DNA of 40,199 nucleotides from Lachnospiraceae bacterium (lineage in GTDB: Bacteria; Bacillota; Clostridia; Lachnospirales; Lachnospiraceae): positions 1 to 40,199 of the forward strand of contig JAFWIM010000121.1 in assembly GCA_017514845.1 (NCBI GenBank), written 5' to 3'. The position numbers and the translations under genes are program-made. This document shows positions 34,386-40,199 of this stretch, piece by piece. Below the pieces are notes generated by a model that did no database searches, was not told the DNA's origin, and was given only the letters and a program-made list of their open reading frames with translations. Every line of letters begins with the position of its first letter. The stretch's first letter is position 1.

Positions 34386-35099
34386 TCAGGACCTGCGTGA
34401 CGGGTCCGAGAGACCGGCCGCCTCATAGAGCAGCGCGTTCAATATGGCACAGGCCACTGTACTCCCGCCCTTTCGTCCCAGGGCAACGATAGCCGGAATA
34501 TCATATTCTTCGCACACCCGGAGAATCTCCTCCTTGCTCTCGGTCACGTTGACAAATCCGACCGGCACACCGATCACCAGGGCAGGACGAAGTCCGTTCC
34601 TTATCTGACGCGCGATCTCAAAAAGAGCAGTCGGCGCGTTGCCCACCGACAGGACCGCCCCCGGCATCTTTTCGGCTGCGTAGATCTGGGAGGCTGCCGC
34701 TCTGGTCATTCCCATCTCCCGGGCCATGTCGCGAATAAAAGGCTCCGCCATGAAGCAGCTGGCAGTGACGCCGAGACGCTCCATTGCCGGTCTGCTGATT
34801 CCCACCAGCGTCATGTTCGTGTCCGTGACGATCGGGATGCCCCGTGCAAATGCGGCAATGCCGCATCCCGCCGCCTTATCCGTGAACGTCATGTTCTCCG
34901 CGTAATCGAAATCTGCCGTCGCGTGAATCACGCGGCTCGTCACGGCATAGTTCTCCTCCGGGATCACTATGCCTCTCGTTCTGAGCTCATCAGCTATGAT
35001 CTCCATGCTTGTCTTTTCTATGTCATCGGGCAGAACATGCTTTTCTTTTCTGCTGTGGTCGATATCTGCCGGGCAGAGATCTTTCCTGCTGTCTGTCAT
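34386..35099 (-). CDS. cbiC: Cobalt-precorrin-8 methylmutase CbiC (CobH family)
   Basis: Enzyme moving a methyl from C11 to C12 to give cobyrinate in anaerobic B12 synthesis. The protein has 237 residues; the frame extends to 35207, but the ATG at 35099 has AAAGGAG at good spacing and matches the family start. The catalytic His sits in SRVIHATADF; IGVPVGFVNVTESKEE and ALGRKGGSTVACAI are conserved. Within this cluster it is the only ring-modifying enzyme; the rest act later, so other cbi genes must be elsewhere if the pathway is complete. It lies 19 nt after cobO. Confidence 0.95.
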   Translation of the reverse strand: MTDSRKDLCPADIDHSRKEKHVLPDDIEKTSMEIIADELRTRGIVIPEENYAVTSRVIHATADFDYAENMTFTDKAAGCGIAAFARGIPIVTDTNMTLVGISRPAMERLGVTASCFMAEPFIRDMAREMGMTRAAASQIYAAEKMPGAVLSVGNAPTALFEIARQIRNGLRPALVIGVPVGFVNVTESKEEILRVCEEYDIPAIVALGRKGGSTVACAILNALLYEAAGLSDPSRRS

Positions 35100-35118
35100 A
35101 TGCAGCTCCTTTTCCGTG

Positions 35119-35616
35119 TCAATATTCGATGCCCTCTCTGGCAGTAATCCCGCGTTCATAGGGATGGCGCACGCACACCATTTGCGTGATGTAATCGGCG
35201 GCGTCAAGGAGGAACTGCGCCGGATCCCGCCCGGTCATCACGATCTCCCGCTCCGATCCCAGCTCGACCGCCCGCTTTACGAGCTCCGGATCGACCATAT
35301 CGTATTTCAGAGCGGCGCAGACCTCATCGAGGACGAGAAGATCGAATGTCATGCCGAGAACTCTCCTGAGATTCTCGTCATTCATTTTTCTGGTCTCCTC
35401 TTTTTCGTCCGGGGACATCGCTGAAACGAATTTGTTCCCTGCCTTGCCCGATATCACAGTCGCTCCGGCCTTCGACAGCGGCATGAGTTCTCCGCTCGTC
35501 CCGCCCTTCAGGAACTGCAGGATCACGACCTTTCTGCCGTGCCCGATTGCTCTCAGGGCAAGTCCCATGGCCGCCGTTGTCTTCCCTTTTCCCTCTCCGG
35601 TATAAATATGAAGCAT
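35119..35616 (-). CDS. cobO: Cob(I)yrinic acid a,c-diamide adenosyltransferase (CobO/BtuR)
   Basis: A 165-residue ATP:corrinoid adenosyltransferase that attaches the 5'-deoxyadenosyl group to reduced corrinoids. The P-loop GEGKGKTTAAMG is at 7-18; KVVILQFLKGG and FDLLVLDEVC are typical of the CobA/CobO/BtuR family. It is short compared with E. coli BtuR (about 196) and lacks its N-terminal extension. AAGGAG lies 7 nt before the ATG. A 125-nt gap separates it from cbiP, with no gene and no clear promoter or terminator. Confidence 0.95.
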   Translation of the reverse strand: MLHIYTGEGKGKTTAAMGLALRAIGHGRKVVILQFLKGGTSGELMPLSKAGATVISGKAGNKFVSAMSPDEKEETRKMNDENLRRVLGMTFDLLVLDEVCAALKYDMVDPELVKRAVELGSEREIVMTGRDPAQFLLDAADYITQMVCVRHPYERGITAREGIEY

Positions 35617-35741
35617 TTCTTCGCTCCTTCTTCAAATGATGTAAACAGTGCGGCAATATTCTCCTCACAAAAACGAATCCTTTGCTGCCGGAAACGTCAA
35701 TGAGAACAACCTGCATGGACCCCTGTGGCGCAATCGTTCTA

Positions 35742-37277
35742 TCATCGCAGTGCCCGATAAACGGCATCCATATCAAGGCTTCCGCGCACAATGTCGGCAA
35801 GGCGGGCATACTGGCGCTCCTTATAGGAGATCCGCGGCTCCACAGCGAGCGCATCCGCGGCGATTCCCTTTTTCTTCATGAGATATGAAGCCAGCTTCTC
35901 AGTGAGCTCCCCCGTGTCAAACAGACCGTGGATATACGTGCCGAACACGCTGCCGTTTACACAGCCGTCCATGTAAGTTCCGACCGGATCCCCGTCATCC
36001 CCTCGTGCCTTATCGGATGAAACGGATCCGCAGTACACCCGGGCGAAAGGAACGCTCCCCGCAGGGACACGGGTCTCCCCCATGTGGATCTCGTAGCCGG
36101 AGACGGAGGCCCCTGCAAGATCGCAGGCGCTGACGCATCCGCTGACCTGCCGCTGTATCTTTTCCGCACCGAACCTGGTGGCAGTCGGCAGGAGTCCCAG
36201 GCCGCGCATACTGCTGCCCGCTCTGCCGCTGTCGCTCCCCTCCGGATCAGACAGGAACTCGCCAAGCATCTGATAGCCTCCGCAGATACCGAGGACCGTC
36301 CCCCCGGCATGGGCATGCTTCAGGATCCCGGCTTCGAGACCGTTTTCACGAAGCCATAAAAGATCATCCAGCGTATTTTTCGTTCCGGGAAGGATAATAA
36401 GATCAGGCTGCCCGAGATCCTCGGGTCTGCCCACATAGCGCACTCCGAGATACGGGTGAACTGACAGCGGGGTGATGTCTGTAAAATTTGAGATGCGCGG
36501 AAAACGTATGACGGCAATGTCGATCGGGCGCTCATGGCTTCCGCCGGCAAGGCGCGGGGACAGGCTGTCCTCGTCATCGATATCGATGTCCGCATAGGGG
36601 ACCACCCCGAGCACCGGGACTTTTGTAAGTTCCTCAAGCATACCGAGCCCCGGACGCAGGATTTCCGGATCGCCCCGGAATTTATTGATGATGATGCCCA
36701 CAATTCTCGCTCTCTCATCCTCGGGAAGAAGCATGATCGTTCCGTAGAGCTGCGCAAACACCCCGCCGGGATCAATATCTCCCACAAGAATGACCGGGGC
36801 ATCGACCATGCGCGCAAGCCCCATGTTGACTATGTCGTCCGATTTCAGATTGATTTCCGCCGGGCTTCCGGCGCCCTCGATCACGATGACGTCGTTTTCA
36901 GCCTCAAGACTCCGAAAAGCTTCCATGATATCCGGAATGAGTGTCTTTTTCATGCGGAAATACCCGGCTGCGCGGTATGTCCCGCGGACATGGCCGTTCA
37001 CGATCAGCTGACTTCCGACATCGCTGGTCGGCTTGAGAAGGATCGGGTTCATGCGCGCGTCCGGAAGCTTCCCGCACGCCTCCGCCTGAACCGCCTGTGC
37101 TCTCCCCATCTCGAGGCCGTCCGCTGTTATGTAACTGTTCAGGGCCATGTTCTGGCTCTTAAAAGGTGCCACTTTGAGGCCGTCCTCATGAAAAATGCGG
37201 CACAGGGCGGTGACAAGAAGGCTCTTGCCGGCACCGGACATGGTCCCCTGTATCATTATTTTCCTGCAATGAGTCAT
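35742..37277 (-). CDS. cbiP: Cobyric acid synthase CbiP (CobQ)
   Basis: A 511-residue glutamine amidotransferase that makes the four amides b, d, e and g of adenosylcobyrinate a,c-diamide. The N-terminal dethiobiotin-synthase-like ATP site contains GTMSGAGKS (11-19). The C-terminal class I amidotransferase domain has its nucleophile in LGICGGYQMLG (about residue 330) and a His in TYIHGLFD (about 449). An extra GSD-rich loop lies near 345-360. GGAGG is 7 nt before the ATG, and the gene follows cobD by 73 nt. Confidence 0.96.
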   Translation of the reverse strand: MTHCRKIMIQGTMSGAGKSLLVTALCRIFHEDGLKVAPFKSQNMALNSYITADGLEMGRAQAVQAEACGKLPDARMNPILLKPTSDVGSQLIVNGHVRGTYRAAGYFRMKKTLIPDIMEAFRSLEAENDVIVIEGAGSPAEINLKSDDIVNMGLARMVDAPVILVGDIDPGGVFAQLYGTIMLLPEDERARIVGIIINKFRGDPEILRPGLGMLEELTKVPVLGVVPYADIDIDDEDSLSPRLAGGSHERPIDIAVIRFPRISNFTDITPLSVHPYLGVRYVGRPEDLGQPDLIILPGTKNTLDDLLWLRENGLEAGILKHAHAGGTVLGICGGYQMLGEFLSDPEGSDSGRAGSSMRGLGLLPTATRFGAEKIQRQVSGCVSACDLAGASVSGYEIHMGETRVPAGSVPFARVYCGSVSSDKARGDDGDPVGTYMDGCVNGSVFGTYIHGLFDTGELTEKLASYLMKKKGIAADALAVEPRISYKERQYARLADIVRGSLDMDAVYRALR

Positions 37278-37350
37278 AACATTTCCTCCGCCTCAGAGAT
37301 ACGTCCGATGGTCGTCCGCTCCCGCGGACCGGATGCTGTGCCGCTCCGCC

Positions 37351-38460
37351 TTACCGGTGAGCAGGCGGCAGATGGGACAAAAGCATCTCATTTTTTTCCC
37401 GGGTACGGACAGAGACTCGATACCAGCCCTCTGTGAGACCCGGATAATCGCTGCAGTCCCGGATCATTATTCCGCAGTCAAGCAGTTTATTGTGAAGAGC
37501 GTGGTCCTCACTGTAAAACAGAATATAGTTTGTCCTGCCGGGGATCACTAAAAAGCCTCTTGCCTCGAGGGCTTCCCGCATATACGCGCTCTCCCGAGCG
37601 GTCAGCATGCGAAGTCTCTCCTCGTAGGCAGTATCCGCAAGGGCGGCTGTCCCCGCGGCCTGGGCGATCATCGATACCTGCCACGGCGGACCCGACTTTC
37701 TTAGCTTTTCAAGCAGCCCGGGATCATCCGCAGCACACCAGCCGAGTCTGAGTCCCGCCATACCGTAAAACTTGGTGAAAGCTCTCAGGACCAGGAGTTT
37801 CCCGCGCGATTTACTGATATGATTCAGCATCGTCCTCTCGCGCGCATCCGGCAGGAAGTCGAGGAAGCACTCGTCGATGACGAGCAGTGCTCCGCACTCC
37901 GCGCATTTGTCAAGAATGTCGAGCAGCACATCCGTGTCCGTCACGCAGCCTGACGGGTTGTTCGGGCTGCTGAAAATGACGAGGTCTGTGTCCCCGCTGA
38001 TGTAATCCAGAATGCCCCGGTCGACCGCAAAATTTCTCTGCTTAACTTTATTTTCAGGATCATGCCACGCGGCGCCGGTCATATATCGGGTGATATCCGA
38101 GTCTACATTTGCAAGCGCTTCCGCATACTCGCCGAAATCCGGCGCGGCGAGGACCGCCCTTTTCGGCCTCAGGGCACAGGCGAGACGGTAGATAATATCC
38201 GCTGCCCCGTTCGCGCAGAAGATCTGATCGTCTCTTATACCGTAGTGTTCCGCGATCGCCCGCCTGAGCGCACGGCACTCGGGGTCAGGATAACGGGCAA
38301 GGTCGCTGCCACTGAGGGAACCTACCGCTTCGAGGGCGGAGGGCGGCATGCCGAGCGGGGAGACATTTGCAGAAAAATCAAGCGGCATATGGCCGCGCTC
38401 CCTTAGAAAGCCCGACCAGTCTCCTCCGTGTTTCAATTTTCGCTGTTCTTTCTTATTCAC
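37351..38460 (-). CDS. cobD: L-threonine-O-3-phosphate decarboxylase CobD
   Basis: A PLP-dependent class I/II aminotransferase-fold enzyme that makes (R)-1-aminopropan-2-ol phosphate for the nucleotide loop. About 369 residues: an N-terminal HGGDW motif, DFSANVSPLG near 22-31, NNPSGCVTD, and the PLP Lys in AFTKFYGMAGLRLGW (about 230). The GTG start at 38460 lies one nucleotide past the cbiB stop and keeps the conserved HGG motif; an ATG further in (38382) would remove it. A histidinol-phosphate aminotransferase is the other option, but the cbiB/cbiP setting favours CobD. Confidence 0.92.
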   Translation of the reverse strand: MNKKEQRKLKHGGDWSGFLRERGHMPLDFSANVSPLGMPPSALEAVGSLSGSDLARYPDPECRALRRAIAEHYGIRDDQIFCANGAADIIYRLACALRPKRAVLAAPDFGEYAEALANVDSDITRYMTGAAWHDPENKVKQRNFAVDRGILDYISGDTDLVIFSSPNNPSGCVTDTDVLLDILDKCAECGALLVIDECFLDFLPDARERTMLNHISKSRGKLLVLRAFTKFYGMAGLRLGWCAADDPGLLEKLRKSGPPWQVSMIAQAAGTAALADTAYEERLRMLTARESAYMREALEARGFLVIPGRTNYILFYSEDHALHNKLLDCGIMIRDCSDYPGLTEGWYRVSVRTREKNEMLLSHLPPAHR

Positions 38461-38461
38461 A

Positions 38462-39484
38462 TCAGATATGTCCCACAAGGCAGATCGCGAGCACCGCAAG
38501 ACAGCTGCCGGTAAAAAAAATGCGGTTAGCCCGCAGAATATCTCTCTCCTCAATCGGTCTCAGCGGGTCTCCGATATATGGCTTGTCATTCACCTTTCCG
38601 AAATAGACAGCCGGTCCCGCAAGCTGCACACCGAGCGCCCCTGCCATGGCCGACTCCGTCTGAGCCGAATTCGGACTTTCATGTTTTCTTCTGTCCCTCT
38701 TCCATATGAGGAAGGCACGGCGGGTGATCATCCGCCTCTCCCACATGGAGACGAGTCTGCCTCCGCCGAAGCGGTGACTCAGAGGATCCTTCGGCGACTT
38801 TTCCCCGGAGATGAACGCGGCACCCATCACCAGGAAAGCGGCTATCCTGGACGGGATAAAGTTGGCGGCGTCATCAAGCCTGGCCGCTGCCCTGCCGAAA
38901 TTCCGATAGCGGTCATTTCTGTAGCCCACCATGCTGTCCATCGTGTTGACAGCCTTGTAGGCCAGCGCGAGAGGCGCACCGCCGATCATCATATAGAAAA
39001 GCGGCGCGACCACACCGTCCGAAAAATTCTCTGCCACAGTCTCGACCGCCGCTCTGATAATTCCCGCCTCGTTGAGCCGGGCGGTCTCGCGCCCCACTAT
39101 GCGGGCGACAGCCTGTCTCGCCGCATCGAGGGACTTTGTCCGGAGCGCGTGATACACGTTCCGCGACTCGCGAAGCATGCTGCGCACAGCCAGCGCCTGA
39201 TAGCAAAGAAAAATGTTGACAGCCCAGGCTGTCACCGGGCTGACAATGGAAAGTCTTTTTAGCAGGATAAAGGCGAATACGTACGTGATGACCGGCAGTG
39301 CGAAGGCCATCACCCTTCCGGCCGCTCTCTCACCCTCCGGGTTCGCGGGAAAAATATCCCTGAGCTGCCTCTCAAAAAATGAGATTGCCTTCCCCATCAA
39401 TACGACCGGATGCGGGAACCATTCCGGATCTCCGAAAAAGAGATCCAGTATGAAAGCGATCAGAATCATCATTGTTATATGCAC
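38462..39484 (-). CDS. cbiB: Adenosylcobinamide-phosphate synthase CbiB
   Basis: An inner-membrane protein that joins aminopropanol phosphate to adenosylcobyric acid. About 341 residues with four or five membrane segments, and conserved GDPEWFPHPVVLMGK near the start, LNEAGIIRAAVETVAENFSDGVVAPLFY, and a C-terminal AGALGVQLAGP. The GTG at 39484 is chosen because GGAGG (39493-39497) sits 8 nt upstream; an ATG lies five codons further in. It heads the cluster. A stem pairing 39497-39505 with 39544-39552 lies against this ribosome site. No B12 riboswitch is seen. Confidence 0.94.
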   Translation of the reverse strand: MHITMMILIAFILDLFFGDPEWFPHPVVLMGKAISFFERQLRDIFPANPEGERAAGRVMAFALPVITYVFAFILLKRLSIVSPVTAWAVNIFLCYQALAVRSMLRESRNVYHALRTKSLDAARQAVARIVGRETARLNEAGIIRAAVETVAENFSDGVVAPLFYMMIGGAPLALAYKAVNTMDSMVGYRNDRYRNFGRAAARLDDAANFIPSRIAAFLVMGAAFISGEKSPKDPLSHRFGGGRLVSMWERRMITRRAFLIWKRDRRKHESPNSAQTESAMAGALGVQLAGPAVYFGKVNDKPYIGDPLRPIEERDILRANRIFFTGSCLAVLAICLVGHI

Positions 39485-39496
39485 ATGTCTGTCCTC

Positions 39497-39552
39497 CCCG
39501 AATCCTCCAATAAGTTCAAGTCTCACTCGCGAGACTTGGTGCGGGATTCGGG
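39497..39552 (-). promoter_or_regulatory. Stem abutting the cbiB ribosome binding site
   Basis: On the minus strand CCCGAATCC (39552-39544) pairs with GGATTCGGG (39505-39497), enclosing a CAAGTCTC/GAGACTTG hairpin. The downstream arm overlaps the first base of the GGAGG Shine-Dalgarno (39493-39497). If it forms it could reduce cbiB translation. Confidence 0.4.
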
Positions 39553-39606
39553 TCAGCGTCAGCTGACATCTTCCAAACCGAATCCCTGCGCATTCTCACG
39601 TGCCTT

Positions 39607-39648
39607 AGCATGCGTAACAATACTCCAGTGGAGCATTGTGCAGCTGAG
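39607..39648. repeat. 42-nt dispersed repeat with hairpin, copy 2
   Basis: Second copy of the repeat at 60-101, same plus-strand orientation, one mismatch. It is followed by GCTGAGCG and a CTCAGTGG / CCGCTGAG hairpin (39658-39687) related to the modules at 18829-18907. Confidence 0.85.
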
Positions 39649-39687
39649 CGTTTTTTCTCAGTGGAGGATTGCAACCCCCCGCTGAGA

Positions 39688-39725
39688 TAAAGAGCCGGAT
39701 CAGATCAACAGATCTTTCCGGCTCT
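39688..39725 (-). terminator. Possible terminator after the sigma factor gene
   Basis: AGAGCCGGA / TCCGGCTCT (9 bp) plus an inner AGATC/GATCT stem, then only TTTATC. The stem is good but the U-tract is poor, so readthrough into the cob cluster is possible. Confidence 0.6.
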
Positions 39726-39766
39726 GGTATCTATTGCCTCTTAAAATGTGCGCACGCCGATGACTG

Positions 39767-40199
39767 TCAGTCAAAGGTCATGTACTGGCGAAGACGCATG
39801 AGCGCCTTGTTGTGCACAAGCTTACAGTTGCTGTAAGACATGTTCATCTTCGGTGCGATCTCCTTCAGCTGCATACCGCTGTAATAGTGAAGGATAATAA
39901 TGTCACGCTCTCTCTCGGGGAGTTTTTCAAGGGCGTCCGCCAACTCCTCCAGGGACTCCGCATCCAGAATTCCCTGATAGGTGTCATCCTCAACGATATC
40001 TTCCTCTCCGATTTCTTCGTGCACTTTCCTCACGCGGAAATAATCGATCACGGTGTTCCGCGTGACGGTATAAATCCACGTGGAAATAGAGGCCTTCGAC
40101 TGGTCAAAGGTCTCAAATTTCTCAAAAATCTTTATGAAGACCGTGGAGGCAAGATCCTCCGCTTCATAGCTGCTCGAGATTTTGGAATGCATATATCCC
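39767..40199 (-). CDS. Sigma-70 family (ECF-like) RNA polymerase sigma factor, 5'-truncated
   Basis: The frame stays open to the window edge, so the N-terminus is missing; an ATG at 40192 lies inside region 2 and is not the true start. Region 2 is visible (EAEDLASTVFIKIFEKFETFD, STWIYTVTRNTVIDYFRVRK), followed by an acidic linker (EEIGEEDIVEDD) and region 4 (LEKLPERERDIIILHYYSGMQLKEIAPKMNMSYSNCKLVHNKALMRL). This matches extracytoplasmic-function-type sigma factors. No anti-sigma gene follows within the window. Confidence 0.9.
   Translation of the reverse strand, partial: GYMHSKISSSYEAEDLASTVFIKIFEKFETFDQSKASISTWIYTVTRNTVIDYFRVRKVHEEIGEEDIVEDDTYQGILDAESLEELADALEKLPERERDIIILHYYSGMQLKEIAPKMNMSYSNCKLVHNKALMRLRQYMTFD

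Larger units (their letters stand above)
39485..39766. other. Leader region of the corrinoid cluster with repeat modules
   Basis: The 282 nt hold the RBS-adjacent stem (39497-39552), a CAAGTCTC/GAGACTTG hairpin (39518-39537) inside it, the second 42-nt repeat (39607-39648), the CTCAGCGG hairpin (39654-39687) and the sigma gene terminator. No clear -10/-35 and no cobalamin-riboswitch core were found. Confidence 0.65.

Noticed and set aside
39485-39766. Cobalamin riboswitch upstream of cbiB
   Set aside because: Looked for a B12-box-like GCCACTG and flanking stems on the minus strand; only CTCCACTGAG of a repeat hairpin is present, without the rest of the core.

Overview
The window looks like chromosome from a fairly GC-rich member of the Clostridia, most probably Lachnospiraceae. 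This rests on the protein families present (Flp1-type pilin, DUF5702, DUF6382-FHA, YARHG zinc-ribbon protein, TSCPD protein, LytS-type kinase) and on strong GGAGG ribosome binding sites with sigma-A-type promoters. It is inferred from protein character, since no rRNA or marker gene is present. Nearly all genes lie on the minus strand; only the TSCPD gene and a metallo-beta-lactamase gene are on plus. No phage, transposase, CRISPR array, tRNA or rRNA was recognised.

Layout, left to right. At 1-250 there are intergenic hairpin repeats and a terminator. At 251-5303 an operon (reading leftward) encodes a solute-binding-like lipoprotein, a PucR/CdaR-type regulator and an aconitase-family hydratase. 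At 5557-9392 are a sugar-type ABC ATPase, greA with a small conserved gene, and pgi. At 9659-12942 are a TSCPD protein (+), murG (-) and a beta-CASP metallo-hydrolase (+). At 13032-18607 are a HIT protein and part of a Tad/Flp pilus operon (pilin, DUF5702, two TadE-like proteins, prepilin peptidase, FHA protein) without its ATPase or platform genes. At 19140-22558 are moaC, an SseB-like protein, an HD protein and an NhaC antiporter. At 22704-25519 a tightly coupled operon encodes a LemA-like protein, a LysR regulator and a LytS-type kinase. At 25781-28549 are a small Xre regulator, a zinc-ribbon/YARHG membrane protein and a ROK protein. At 28657-34239 a coiled-coil protein with tandem repeats precedes a fused CydD-CydC-like ABC exporter. 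At 34386-39484 is a corrinoid cluster (cbiB, cobD, cbiP, cobO, cbiC). A 5'-truncated sigma factor lies at the right edge.

Most genes are housekeeping. The parts most worth a second look are: a TadE-like pilus protein with two complementary, half-degenerate copies of a Cys/His module; the coiled-coil protein co-transcribed with the CydDC-like fusion; the LemA-like/LysR/LytS operon with no response regulator; a mosaic family of hairpin modules recurring in at least six intergenic regions; and several compact signal overlaps (stop codons in terminator U-tracts, a stop codon inside a -35 box, a -35 box in a terminator loop, and a 17-bp palindrome over a -10 box).
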